A DNA stretch of 40,185 bases from Bacillota bacterium (GTDB lineage: Bacteria > Bacillota > Clostridia > Lachnospirales > Cellulosilyticaceae): contig JAEZJJ010000093.1 of the NCBI GenBank assembly GCA_023436395.1, positions 1 to 40,185 on the forward strand, given 5' to 3'. The notes under the pieces were generated by a model. The model did no database searches and was not told the origin of the DNA. It saw only the letters and a program-made list of their open reading frames with translations. Numbering within the stretch: the stretch's first letter is position 1; each line of letters begins with the position of its first letter. Position numbers and translations under genes: made by a program. Positions 14,563-24,284 of the stretch are shown in pieces.

Positions 14563-16512
14563 ATGGAAAATGACGTTTCTCTTGCTTTAAAGAGAAGGAT
14601 GCTAATTATAATGCTTTGCTTCGTATTAGGACTATTGGGAATGGGTGTACGGCTTGGTTATGTACAAGTTGTGGAAGGAAAAAGACTTCAAGAATTAGCA
14701 GATGAACAGCAAACGAGAAATAGAGCCATTACCCCTACAAGAGGGAATATTTTTGATCGCAATTTAAATGTCCTTGCAAAGAGTGCCTCTGTGGCAACCA
14801 TAGGGGTTGTCTATGCACAAATAACTGAACCTGAACGGGTAGCAAAAGTACTATCGGAGCACCTTAATATGAACTATGAAGAAATTTATAAAAAAGTAAC
14901 TAAACGGGTAGCATTTATGCGTATTGCAACAAAGGTAGAAAAAGAAGTAGCAGATGAAATTAGAGCTCTTAACTTATCGGGAGTCAAGGTTGATGAGGAT
15001 TCAAAACGCTATTACCCTTACCATTCACTGGCTTCTCAAACTTTAGGCTTTGTAGGAAAAGACAATCAAGGAATTATTGGACTAGAGGTAAAATATGACA
15101 GCTATTTAAAAGGAATTCCAGGTAAAATATTAATGGAAACTAATGGTAGAGGGGAAAGAAGAGAAGAAGAAGCTGAAGTAAGAGTAGATCCACAAAATGG
15201 TAATCATCTAGTAACCTCAATAGATTTAACTTTGCAAGAGTATGCCGAACAAGCTATTGAAAAGGTGGTACAAATGAAAGGGGCTAAAAGAGGATCCATC
15301 ATTATGATGAATCCTCAAAATGGTGAACTCTATGCATTAGCCATTAAACCAGATTTTGATTTGAATACACCTTTCACGATTAATAATGAAAGTCTCAGTA
15401 ATAGTTGGGAGATGTATTCTACAAAAGAGCAACAAGAGTATCTAAATCAAATGTGGCGAAATTTCACTATTAATGATACCTATGAACCGGGTTCTACATT
15501 TAAAATTTTTACATCAGCTATGGGGCTTGAAGAAAATGTAGTGAATGAAAAGAGCCAATTTAATTGTTCTGGTAGTAGAGTAGTAGCAGGGCGAACGATT
15601 AAGTGTTGGCGTAGTCCGCGTTCCCATGGGGCAGAAACTTTTGTACAAGGGGTGCAGAACTCATGTAATCCTGTTTTCATGGAGGTTGCAGAGCGTGTGG
15701 GTGCCAGTAAGTTTTATGACTATATGATAAAATTTGGCTTCAAATCTAAGACAAATATTGATTTGCCTGGAGAAGCGGTAGGAATCTTACATAATAAGAG
15801 TAATATTGGTCCAGTAGAACTAGCTACAATGTCTTTCGGACAATCTTTTCAAATCACACCTATGCAGCTTTTATCTGCAGGCGCAGCAGCGGTAAATGGG
15901 GGATATAAGGTAACTCCTCATTTTGGAAAAGAGATTATTAATGATGCAGGAGAAGTATTAACCACTTTCGAATATGCAAAAGGTGAACAAATTATATCTA
16001 CTGAAACCAGTGAAAGGTTAAAGAAGATTTTAGAGAGTGTTGTTTCTGAGGGGGGAGGTAAGAAAGCTTATATTCCTGGATATCGTATAGGAGGCAAGAC
16101 AGCAACCTCACAAAAATTGCCTCGTGGTTCAGGAAAGTATACAGCTTCCTTTTTGGCCTTTGCACCTGCTGATAACCCAGTTCTTATGGCACTTGTAATT
16201 ATCGATGAACCACAGGGGACTTATTATGGAGGAACAATAGCAGGGCCAGTTATGAAAGAAATCCTATCCAATGCCCTTCCTTACTTAGGCGTTGTACCTA
16301 ATTATTCAGAGACTGAACAAAAGTTAGAAGAAGTTCAGAAGGTAACAGTACCTACTTTCATAGGGATGAAGGTAAAAGAAGCGAAGAGTCTTGCTGAGAA
16401 ACAAGGAGTTACTGTGCATGTTGAAGGTGAAGGTAGTTTAATAACCAATCAGTTCCCTTTAGAAGGAGAAGTGATTAATAAAACGACTAAAATTATTCTT
16501 TATACCGATTAG
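14563..16512 (+). CDS. spoVD: Sporulation-specific penicillin-binding protein SpoVD
   Basis: A 649-aa class B PBP: transmembrane helix at about residues 11-33, dimerisation domain with RGNIFDRN (60-67), transpeptidase domain and one PASTA domain (about 585-649). Motifs are STFK (311-314, catalytic Ser311), SCN (367-369) and KTA (512-514), where most PBPs have KTG. In Bacillus SpoVD makes the spore cortex in the mother-cell side of the forespore envelope. Position after the division PBP and before murE, and a single PASTA domain, match SpoVD. The ATG is 7 bases after AGGAGGAG, inside the hairpin noted at 14507-14560. Expression probably comes from the SigE-type promoter. Confidence 0.92.
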   Translation: MENDVSLALKRRMLIIMLCFVLGLLGMGVRLGYVQVVEGKRLQELADEQQTRNRAITPTRGNIFDRNLNVLAKSASVATIGVVYAQITEPERVAKVLSEHLNMNYEEIYKKVTKRVAFMRIATKVEKEVADEIRALNLSGVKVDEDSKRYYPYHSLASQTLGFVGKDNQGIIGLEVKYDSYLKGIPGKILMETNGRGERREEEAEVRVDPQNGNHLVTSIDLTLQEYAEQAIEKVVQMKGAKRGSIIMMNPQNGELYALAIKPDFDLNTPFTINNESLSNSWEMYSTKEQQEYLNQMWRNFTINDTYEPGSTFKIFTSAMGLEENVVNEKSQFNCSGSRVVAGRTIKCWRSPRSHGAETFVQGVQNSCNPVFMEVAERVGASKFYDYMIKFGFKSKTNIDLPGEAVGILHNKSNIGPVELATMSFGQSFQITPMQLLSAGAAAVNGGYKVTPHFGKEIINDAGEVLTTFEYAKGEQIISTETSERLKKILESVVSEGGGKKAYIPGYRIGGKTATSQKLPRGSGKYTASFLAFAPADNPVLMALVIIDEPQGTYYGGTIAGPVMKEILSNALPYLGVVPNYSETEQKLEEVQKVTVPTFIGMKVKEAKSLAEKQGVTVHVEGEGSLITNQFPLEGEVINKTTKIILYTD

Positions 16513-16537
16513 ATGACTTTTTTATCTGAATGACTCG

Positions 16538-16546
16538 TGCTATAAT
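16538..16546 (+). promoter_or_regulatory. Extended -10 promoter ahead of murE
   Basis: TGC-TATAAT, an extended -10 with perfect TATAAT (16541-16546), 29 bases before the murE ATG. The -35 region is only a T-run. This would let the essential mur genes be made when transcription through spoVD is off. Confidence 0.6.
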
Positions 16547-16574
16547 AACTAGGAAATGAATAAGGAGGGTTACC

Positions 16575-18026
16575 ATGAAACTAAGTGAACTATTAACGGG
16601 ACTAAATTATGTATGTATAAAAGGTAACGAACATCAAGAAGTTGACCATATTATTTATGATTCACGTATTAAAACAAATGCGGGATTATTTATTGCTATA
16701 GAAGGATATACAACAGATGGGCATCAATTTATCGAAGCGGCAATTGCTAATGGGGCAAAAGCTATTTTAGTGCAGAAAGATGTAGAGGTAAATGAAGACA
16801 TCACCGTAGTAAAAGTAACTGACACAAGATTGGCCATGGCGCTAGTAGCAAATAATGCCTATGATCATCCTTCTAGAGCTTTCGAATTAGTAGGAGTTAC
16901 TGGCACAAATGGTAAAACAAGTATAACTTTCTTACTAGGTCAAATTTTAGAAGCTTATCAAAAGAAGATAGGTATTATTGGAACTATTGAAAATCGCATT
17001 GGGAATCAGATTTTAAAGGCTGAGCGTACAACACCTGAGTCTTTAGATTTACAAGCACTATTTAATAAGATGGTAGAGAGTAAAGTGGATGTAGCTTTAA
17101 TGGAAGTATCTTCTCATGCATTAGCATTAAGTCGTGTGACAGGCTCTTGTTTTAAGGTGGGGATTTTCACAAATTTAACACAAGACCATCTAGATTTTCA
17201 TGGAACCATGGAAAATTATGGAGCTGCCAAGGCGAAGCTATTCACCCTATGTGAAACAGGTATTGTCAATAAGGATAGTAATTATGCTGAGGTAATGATG
17301 AAAGATGCCACCTGCAAGCTTGTGACTTATGGCATCGAGAGTGAAGCAGATTATAAAGCTACAAATGTAATAATAACTGCAGCAGGAGTAGAATATACTT
17401 TACTATGTCCAGAAGGGGAATTTACAGTTAATGTACCTATTCCAGGGAAGTTTACAGTCTATAATACACTTGCAGTCATTGCAGCTGCACGCCTACTGAA
17501 GGTACCTATGTCATCTCTATTAGAAACTTTAAAAGTTGCCAAAGGAGTTCCTGGTAGGGTGCAAGCTTTTAAATCTGTTAAGGGTTATAGTGTATTAGTG
17601 GACTATGCCCATACACCAGATGGTCTAGAGAATGTACTCTCTACAATTAAAGAATTTGCTAAGGGCAATATTATTACTGTATTTGGTTGTGGCGGAGATA
17701 GAGACCGTACAAAGAGACCTATTATGGGGAAAATTGCAGCAACTTATTCCAACCATATTTTTATTACTTCTGATAACCCAAGAACAGAAGATCCAATCAG
17801 TATATTAGATGAGATAGAGGTAGGTGTTAAGGACATTACATCTCACTATGTGAAGATAGAAGATAGAAAATTAGCTATTGAAATGGCACTTAGAGAAGCA
17901 AAAAATACGGATGTTGTACTCATTGCAGGGAAAGGTCATGAAAACTATCAAATATTAAAAGATAGAATTATTCATTTTGATGATAGTGAGATTGTAAATG
18001 CTTTCTTGCAGGGGGAAACAGAATGA
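16575..18026 (+). CDS. murE: UDP-MurNAc-L-Ala-D-Glu:meso-diaminopimelate ligase
   Basis: A 483-aa Mur ligase that adds the third amino acid of the stem peptide in the cytoplasm using ATP. The ATP-binding loop TGTNGKTS is at residues 109-116, the conserved MEVSSHAL at 177-184 and DYAHTPDG at 344-351. The DNPR motif (401-404) that selects meso-diaminopimelate is present, so this organism should have DAP-type peptidoglycan. The ATG follows AAGGAGGG. The gene ends in a four-base overlap (ATGA) with murF, which points to translational coupling. Confidence 0.97.
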   Translation: MKLSELLTGLNYVCIKGNEHQEVDHIIYDSRIKTNAGLFIAIEGYTTDGHQFIEAAIANGAKAILVQKDVEVNEDITVVKVTDTRLAMALVANNAYDHPSRAFELVGVTGTNGKTSITFLLGQILEAYQKKIGIIGTIENRIGNQILKAERTTPESLDLQALFNKMVESKVDVALMEVSSHALALSRVTGSCFKVGIFTNLTQDHLDFHGTMENYGAAKAKLFTLCETGIVNKDSNYAEVMMKDATCKLVTYGIESEADYKATNVIITAAGVEYTLLCPEGEFTVNVPIPGKFTVYNTLAVIAAARLLKVPMSSLLETLKVAKGVPGRVQAFKSVKGYSVLVDYAHTPDGLENVLSTIKEFAKGNIITVFGCGGDRDRTKRPIMGKIAATYSNHIFITSDNPRTEDPISILDEIEVGVKDITSHYVKIEDRKLAIEMALREAKNTDVVLIAGKGHENYQILKDRIIHFDDSEIVNAFLQGETE

Positions 18027-19393
18027 AACTAAATATAGGAGAAATCATTAGTGCAGTAGGCGGAGAATGCATCCATGAAGGTGCTATCAAAGCACCTATA
18101 GAGGCCATTACAACAGATTCGAGAAGTGAAGTTAGGCAAGGATTGTTTATTCCTTTAAAAGGCGAGCGCTTTGATGGTCATGGGTTTATTGAGGGGGTTT
18201 ATGATAAAGGTGCTATTGCAACCCTTACAATGGAAGAACAAGTTAGGGATCAAAGACTGTGGACTATTAGAGTAGCAGATACAAAACAAGCCTTATTGGA
18301 CCTAGGATGTTATTATAGAAAACGCTTTCATTTGCCAGTAGTAGGCATTACTGGGAGTGTAGGTAAGACCAGTACTAAGGAAATGATTGCAGCAGCTCTA
18401 AGTGGTAAATGGCACGTGCACAAGACAGAAGGAAATTTTAATAATGAAATAGGTTTACCCCTCACTTTATTTAAACTGGAACGGACCCATGAAGTAGCTG
18501 TTATTGAGATGGGGATGAATCACTTTGAAGAGATTCATAGATTGAGCTTATCTGCACTACCACAAGTTGCAGTGATTACGAATGTAGGGACTTCTCATAT
18601 TGAGAATCTAGGAAGCAGAGAGGGTATTTTAAAGGCAAAGCTTGAAATACTGGATGGATTATCGCCAGAGGGAGTCGTTGTCCTGAATGGAGATAATGAT
18701 CTCTTGAGTCAAGTAGGAGAATTACCTTTTAAAAAAGTAACCTATGGTTTAAATCCTAACAATGATTATTATGCAGAGGAGATTGAAAGTGAAGGGGAAT
18801 ATACAAGAGCATTAGTAACAACTCCTCAATATCAATGTCGTATATGTATTAAGGCACTTGGAGAACATATGATTTACAATACCCTTGCTGCAATTGCAGT
18901 GGCTCAGCACTTAGGACTTAGTGAGGAAGAGATTCATAAGGGACTTGGGAGTTATACACCTGCTAAAATGCGCATGCATATTGAAACATATGAGAATCAT
19001 ATAACAGTTATTGATGATACGTATAACGCAAGTCCAGATTCTATGGAAGCAGCACTTAAGGTGCTTAAGAATTATCAGACCAAAGGTAGGAAGATAGCCG
19101 TATTAGGTGATATGTTTGAAATGGGAGAATTTGCTCCTGAACTTCATAGAGGTGTCGGACAGTTTGCGGCTGAGATAGGTATTGATAGAATCTATGCAGT
19201 AGGCACTTTGGCACAGCATATTTTTGCAGGAGCCAGTGAACAAGGCATGGCATCTGTCGCTTATTATCCTACTAAAGAAGCATTTGTTATGGCAATGCAA
19301 GAGGAGCTTAAAGCAGGAGATACAGTTTTATTTAAAGCATCGAGAGGGATGCATTTTGAAGAAATGTTAGATGCAGTGAGAAAGGTGAAGTAA
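18023..19393 (+). CDS. murF: UDP-MurNAc-tripeptide:D-Ala-D-Ala ligase
   Basis: A 456-aa Mur ligase that adds the D-Ala-D-Ala dipeptide to finish the soluble precursor UDP-MurNAc-pentapeptide. The P-loop TGSVGKTS is at residues 110-117; NFNNEIGLP near residue 140 and DDTYNASPDSM near residue 332 are characteristic of MurF. Length is normal. It overlaps murE by four bases and mraY starts one base after its stop codon, so the three are one translational unit. Confidence 0.97.
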   Translation: MKLNIGEIISAVGGECIHEGAIKAPIEAITTDSRSEVRQGLFIPLKGERFDGHGFIEGVYDKGAIATLTMEEQVRDQRLWTIRVADTKQALLDLGCYYRKRFHLPVVGITGSVGKTSTKEMIAAALSGKWHVHKTEGNFNNEIGLPLTLFKLERTHEVAVIEMGMNHFEEIHRLSLSALPQVAVITNVGTSHIENLGSREGILKAKLEILDGLSPEGVVVLNGDNDLLSQVGELPFKKVTYGLNPNNDYYAEEIESEGEYTRALVTTPQYQCRICIKALGEHMIYNTLAAIAVAQHLGLSEEEIHKGLGSYTPAKMRMHIETYENHITVIDDTYNASPDSMEAALKVLKNYQTKGRKIAVLGDMFEMGEFAPELHRGVGQFAAEIGIDRIYAVGTLAQHIFAGASEQGMASVAYYPTKEAFVMAMQEELKAGDTVLFKASRGMHFEEMLDAVRKVK

Positions 19394-19394
19394 G

Positions 19395-20348
19395 ATGAAA
19401 AATGAAGCATTGTATGCAGTTTTAATTGCATTCTTTTTAAATATTGTGATGAGCCCATTTGTTATCCCTTTATTACAAAGATTAAAATTTGGGCAAAACG
19501 TAAGAACGGATGGACCTAATTCTCACCTTAAAAAATCAGGTACTCCTACAATGGGCGGTATTATTATATTAGCAAGTATTGTCGTAACAAGTTTATTATT
19601 TATCGTTAATAATAAAGAAGTACAAACGATTTTATTTGTGACCTTAGGTTTTGGCATTATTGGCTTTATAGATGACTATATTAAGGTTGTAAAAAAGCGT
19701 TCATTAGGCTTAACAGCTTTGCAGAAGATTATTGGGCAACTGATTGTAACTTGTATTTTTGCATGGATGTTAGCACGTTATATAGGTGTAGGAACAAGCA
19801 TTATTATTCCTTTTACGGGTGGTAAGGAATGGGAAATGGGGATTTTTTACTGGCCATTTTTAGTAATAGGGGTATTAGGACTTGTAAATGCTGTCAATTT
19901 AACAGATGGCCTAGATGGTTTAGCATCTGGTGTAACTGTTCTAGTAGCCACTTATTTTGCGGCAATCGCATGGGGAGTTCAAAGTAATGTGGTACCTATT
20001 GCGGCAGCAGCAGTGGGAAGTTTATTAGGCTTTTTACTCTTTAATAGTTATCCAGCTAAAGTATTTATGGGAGATACAGGTTCTTTAGCTTTAGGGGGCT
20101 TTGTAGTAGCAACTGCCTTTGTAATGAAGATGCCACTCTTTATCTTAATTGTAGGACTTATTTATGTCGTTGAAAATATTTCAGTTATCTTACAAGTGGC
20201 TTATTTTAAGAAGACTAAAAAACGTTTATTTAGAATGGCACCTATTCATCATCACTTTGAATTAGGTGGATGGCCAGAGACAAAAGTTGTAACAGTCTTT
20301 TCTGTTATTACAGCAATTATGTGTTTAATAGGGCTAATTGCCTTGTAG
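19395..20348 (+). CDS. mraY: Phospho-MurNAc-pentapeptide translocase
   Basis: A 317-aa polytopic membrane enzyme with about ten transmembrane segments. It transfers phospho-MurNAc-pentapeptide to undecaprenyl phosphate, making lipid I. Diagnostic parts are GFIDDYIKV near residue 90 with the aspartate pair, NLTDGLDGLASG near 171, FMGDTGSLALGG near 227, and the PIHHHFELGGW loop near 291. ATG follows an AAAGGTGA site inside the end of murF. murD starts 13 bases after the stop. Confidence 0.97.
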   Translation: MKNEALYAVLIAFFLNIVMSPFVIPLLQRLKFGQNVRTDGPNSHLKKSGTPTMGGIIILASIVVTSLLFIVNNKEVQTILFVTLGFGIIGFIDDYIKVVKKRSLGLTALQKIIGQLIVTCIFAWMLARYIGVGTSIIIPFTGGKEWEMGIFYWPFLVIGVLGLVNAVNLTDGLDGLASGVTVLVATYFAAIAWGVQSNVVPIAAAAVGSLLGFLLFNSYPAKVFMGDTGSLALGGFVVATAFVMKMPLFILIVGLIYVVENISVILQVAYFKKTKKRLFRMAPIHHHFELGGWPETKVVTVFSVITAIMCLIGLIAL

Positions 20349-20361
20349 GGAGGAACGTAAC

Positions 20362-21735
20362 GTGGAGATTATGGGTAAAAGTATTTTAGTAGTAGGTAAT
20401 GCCAGAAGTGGTATTGGTGCTGCTAAGTTAGCGCATCAATTAGGAGCACAGGTATGCATTTATGATGGTAAACCATATGAGGCATGGCCAGAAGAGGCGA
20501 AACAGACCATTAATGAGCTTAAATCACAGGGAATTAACTATGCATTAGGTGAAATGCCAGATGTGAAGGCATTTCACCTCGTAATTATGAGTCCAGGGAT
20601 TTCACCAGAGATTGAAGTAGCAAGAGTTGCTAGGTCATTAGGCATTCCTATTACAGGTGAATTTGAGTTCGCTTCTTGGTATTGTAAAGCACCAATTATT
20701 GCTATTACAGGAACAAATGGTAAAACGACTACAACAACTTTAGTAGGAGAAATTATGAAACGTTATAATCCAGCTACTTATGTTGTAGGGAACATAGGAA
20801 GAGCCTTTAGTGAAGAAGTATTAAATATACCAGAAAAGGGTATAGTGGTGGCAGAAGTAAGTAGTTTTCAGTTAGAAACGGCAGATACTTTCCATCCATT
20901 TATTAGTGCCTTACTGAATATTACACCAGACCATTTAAACAGACATCATACAATGGAAAATTACTGTGCTTGCAAATATAATATTTTTAAGAATCAACCA
21001 AGTGAGGGCTATAGTTTACTCAACATGAAAGATCACTATTATAATGAAGCAAAGGCACAAGTTAAAGCGAAATGTATGAGCTTTTCAGTAGAACAAATAC
21101 CTGATTGCGGTGCCTATGTACAAGCTGGTGTTCTATATGAAAATATACATGGACCAGCTCATGCGATTTGTAAGGTTGAAGAACTGCACATTAAAGGAAC
21201 ACATAATGTTGAAAATGCATTAGCAGCTCTTGCTATGGCAGTAGCCTTTGGGGTACCAAGGGAAATGATTAAAGAAGTACTCACCTCATTTAAGGGGGTA
21301 GAACATCGTACAGAATATGTGGTAACCAAAAGAGGGGTAGACTTCTTCAATGACTCAAAGGCAACAAATACAGATGCAGCTATTGCAGGTTTAGTTGGGC
21401 TTAGTAGTTTAGGAAAGCCTATTCGTTTAATTGCTGGAGGGATGGACAAACAGACAAGTTTTAAAGATTGGATTAAGTATTTTCCTGGTTTAGTAGAGAA
21501 GGTATATATTATAGGAGAAACTAAAAATCAAATCGTTAGAGAATGTCAAGAAGAAGGATATACTCAGGTAGCGACTTTTGAAACATTAGAAGAGGCGATC
21601 AAGGAAGCTTATGCCGAAAGTAAACCGAATGAATGTATCTTTTTATCTCCAGCTTGTGCAAGTTGGGATATGTTTGAAAGCTACGAAAAAAGAGGAGAGC
21701 TCTTTAAAGAAACTGTAATGCATTTGGAAGGGTGA
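20362..21735 (+). CDS. murD: UDP-MurNAc-L-alanine:D-glutamate ligase
   Basis: A 457-aa Mur ligase that adds D-Glu to UDP-MurNAc-L-Ala. The P-loop GTNGKTT is at about residues 117-123, with the conserved EVSSFQL near 163 and NDSKATNTDAA near 326. The start is taken as GTG at 20362, eight bases after GGGAGG; an in-frame TTG at 20338 lies within mraY and has no site, and the ATG at 20371 is too far from the site. The gene ends close to ftsW (five-base gap). Confidence 0.95.
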   Translation: MEIMGKSILVVGNARSGIGAAKLAHQLGAQVCIYDGKPYEAWPEEAKQTINELKSQGINYALGEMPDVKAFHLVIMSPGISPEIEVARVARSLGIPITGEFEFASWYCKAPIIAITGTNGKTTTTTLVGEIMKRYNPATYVVGNIGRAFSEEVLNIPEKGIVVAEVSSFQLETADTFHPFISALLNITPDHLNRHHTMENYCACKYNIFKNQPSEGYSLLNMKDHYYNEAKAQVKAKCMSFSVEQIPDCGAYVQAGVLYENIHGPAHAICKVEELHIKGTHNVENALAALAMAVAFGVPREMIKEVLTSFKGVEHRTEYVVTKRGVDFFNDSKATNTDAAIAGLVGLSSLGKPIRLIAGGMDKQTSFKDWIKYFPGLVEKVYIIGETKNQIVRECQEEGYTQVATFETLEEAIKEAYAESKPNECIFLSPACASWDMFESYEKRGELFKETVMHLEG

Positions 21736-21740
21736 GATCA

Positions 21741-22955
21741 ATGGAAGTAATGAGGTCAACTAATCTTACTCAAAGAAAAAAAAGACAAGCACAAAGTACA
21801 CCTGATTTTATATTAATAGCCATTATTTTAATAATTGTTGCCTTTGGGATTGTTATGGTTTATAGTGCGAGCTTTAACTTCTGTACAGGTAAGGGATGGG
21901 CACCTACTAAATTGGCAGTCAAGCAGTTGGGAGCCGGGATTATAGGTGTAGTAGCCATGTTATGGATTGGTTTTAAATTTGATTATCATATTTGTACCAA
22001 TCGTAATTTGGTTAGCGTTTTTTACTGGGGAAGTACACTCTTAGCTGCCAGTGTTAAATTTATAGGTTCTGAGGCAAATGGAGCAAAACGTTGGATTCAA
22101 ATAGGGGGAACACAATTTCAGCCTTCAGAGCTTGTGAAGTTAGCAGTTGTTCTCATGCTTACTTCATTTATATTACGAAACAGAAAAGAGATTAATAAAC
22201 CAATTAATATTATTAAAGGGTGGCTTATTGTACTTATTCCTGCAGGTATTGTTGTTGTATTAGGTACAAATCTCAGTTCTGGGCTTGTTATTGCTGGTAT
22301 AGGTGCAGTAATTATGTTTTCATGTACAGGAAAAATAAAGTATTATGTTATACTAGTGGCGATTGGTATAGGATTAATCTTTGGTGTAAGATATTTAGCA
22401 GCTGTAACACCTAAAGGAGAAGATCCTAATATTCCTGTTATTAATAAGATTTTATCTGGCTATCGTCTGGATAGGATTAGAGTATGGGAAGATCCTTGGA
22501 CCGATCCTACTGCAGATGGTTATCAGCCTATACAAGCATTGCTAGCAGTAGGTTCGGGAGGATTGTTTGGTGTAGGACTGGGTTCTGGAGTGCAAAAATT
22601 AGGTTTTCTACCTGAACCTTATAATGATATCATTTTTGCTGTAATTTGTGAGGAATTAGGGCTTATTGGTGCTTTATTACTCATGATGGGGTATGCCATT
22701 ATTGTCATAAGAGGAATGACCATTGCATTAAGAGCACCTGATTTTTCAGGATCAATTATGGCTATAGGTATTACAAGTATGATAGGTATTCAAGCTATCA
22801 TTAATGTGGCAGTTAATACCAATACTTTACCAACTACTGGGATGCAACTGCCACTTGTAAGTTATGGAGGAACAGCTTTAGTTGTACTTTTAGGAACGCT
22901 GGGGCTACTTATAAATATTTCAAAAAGTGCAGATATTCAAAAGCTACAAAAGTAA
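21741..22955 (+). CDS. ftsW: SEDS peptidoglycan glycosyltransferase FtsW/SpoVE
   Basis: A 404-aa polytopic protein with about ten transmembrane helices. SEDS proteins polymerise lipid II into glycan at the septum in complex with a class B PBP. The QPSELVKLA segment near residue 130, the extracytoplasmic loop RLDRIRVWEDPW near 238, and the PLVSYGGTALV motif near the end are diagnostic. It may serve as FtsW, SpoVE or both; the cluster has two class B PBPs (division and sporulation) and only this one SEDS gene. The ATG at 21741 with GGAAGGGTG upstream is preferred over a GTG at 21732. The 63 bases before murA hold no clear promoter or terminator. Confidence 0.93.
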   Translation: MEVMRSTNLTQRKKRQAQSTPDFILIAIILIIVAFGIVMVYSASFNFCTGKGWAPTKLAVKQLGAGIIGVVAMLWIGFKFDYHICTNRNLVSVFYWGSTLLAASVKFIGSEANGAKRWIQIGGTQFQPSELVKLAVVLMLTSFILRNRKEINKPINIIKGWLIVLIPAGIVVVLGTNLSSGLVIAGIGAVIMFSCTGKIKYYVILVAIGIGLIFGVRYLAAVTPKGEDPNIPVINKILSGYRLDRIRVWEDPWTDPTADGYQPIQALLAVGSGGLFGVGLGSGVQKLGFLPEPYNDIIFAVICEELGLIGALLLMMGYAIIVIRGMTIALRAPDFSGSIMAIGITSMIGIQAIINVAVNTNTLPTTGMQLPLVSYGGTALVVLLGTLGLLINISKSADIQKLQK

Positions 22956-23027
22956 TAAGTCACATATTTCTAACAGCTGGAATAATATGGTTTTATAGAA
23001 GCTTACCTATTTCAGGAGGTGCTCTTA

Positions 23028-24278
23028 ATGAGTAAGTATGTTATTCATGGAGGTAAGCGTCTAGAAGGTGAACTGTATATAGATGGAAGCAAAAATGCAG
23101 TTCTTCCTATTATTGCAGCAACTTTACTAAGTGGGAATATAACTTATCTTCAACATTGTCCTAGAATATTAGATGTTGAAATAATGATAGAAATATTAAA
23201 ACAATTAGGTTGTAAAATAGAATGGGAACAAGATACCTTAATGATTAACACAGTCACTTTGCAAAATTGTGAAATCAGCGAGGAACTTGTAAAAAAAATG
23301 CGTTCCTCTATTATTTTGCTAGGCGCCTTAATAGGAAGATGTGGGAATGCTCATATCAGTCAACCAGGTGGTTGTCAATTAGGCGCTAGACCTATTGATT
23401 TGCATCTTAGTGCATTAAAGCAAATGGGAGTTCATATTCAAGAACAGCAGGATACGATTATTTGTAAAAGTTCAAACCTTCATGGCGCTGAAATTTATCT
23501 TGCTTTACCAAGTGTAGGTGCAACAGAAAATATTATGTTAGCAGCAGTACTTGCACAAGGTAATACAACAATATATAATGCTGCTCGAGAACCAGAAATT
23601 GTTGATTTACAAGATTTTCTGGTGGCTTGTGGAGCCAATATTACCGGAGCAGGTACAGACGTAATTATAATTAAAGGAGTGACCCAATTAAAAGGCATTC
23701 GTTATAGGGTTATTCCAGATCGTATTATAGCAGGTACGTATTTAGTAGCTGCAGCAATTACAAGAGGAAGGGTCACTTTAAAAGATGTACGTGTAGAACA
23801 GTTAAAACCTATTATTGAAAAGCTAGAAGAAACAGGTTGCCAAATTCAAACCCATCATCATGAAGTAACTTTAACGGCACCTACCCATTTAAATGGGATA
23901 GAAATAGTAACGGAGCCTTATCCAGGCTATCCAACAGATATGCAATCACAAATGATGGCGCTTTTATGTACATGTGATTCATCCAGTCGGATTAAAGAAA
24001 ATTTATTTGAAGCACGTTTTAAGCCAGCCTATGAACTGATGAAGATGGGGGCTGACATTCGAGTCGTTGATAATGAAGCTTATATTACCCCAAGTGCACC
24101 TTTAAGAGGGGCGAGCGTATATGCAACAGATTTACGAGGAGGTGCAGCCCTTGTTTTGGCGGGCTTAGCGGCTCAAGGCTATACCACTGTGATGCATACG
24201 CAGTATATTAAAAGAGGATACCGAGATATGGTAATGGACTTAAGTAGATTAGGGGCACAGATACAAGAGAAGGAGTAG
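23028..24278 (+). CDS. murA: UDP-GlcNAc 1-carboxyvinyltransferase
   Basis: A 416-aa EPT-fold enzyme that transfers enolpyruvate from PEP to UDP-GlcNAc, the first committed step of peptidoglycan synthesis. Lys22 in DGSKNA and the catalytic, fosfomycin-reactive Cys116 in PGGCQLGARP are both present, so it is predicted fosfomycin sensitive. Length is normal. The ATG at 23028 follows AGGAGG; an in-frame GTG three codons earlier overlaps that site and is rejected. It occupies the position where murG usually lies, and the ftsQ ribosome binding site overlaps its stop codon. Confidence 0.96.
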   Translation: MSKYVIHGGKRLEGELYIDGSKNAVLPIIAATLLSGNITYLQHCPRILDVEIMIEILKQLGCKIEWEQDTLMINTVTLQNCEISEELVKKMRSSIILLGALIGRCGNAHISQPGGCQLGARPIDLHLSALKQMGVHIQEQQDTIICKSSNLHGAEIYLALPSVGATENIMLAAVLAQGNTTIYNAAREPEIVDLQDFLVACGANITGAGTDVIIIKGVTQLKGIRYRVIPDRIIAGTYLVAAAITRGRVTLKDVRVEQLKPIIEKLEETGCQIQTHHHEVTLTAPTHLNGIEIVTEPYPGYPTDMQSQMMALLCTCDSSSRIKENLFEARFKPAYELMKMGADIRVVDNEAYITPSAPLRGASVYATDLRGGAALVLAGLAAQGYTTVMHTQYIKRGYRDMVMDLSRLGAQIQEKE

Positions 24279-24284
24279 TTACAG

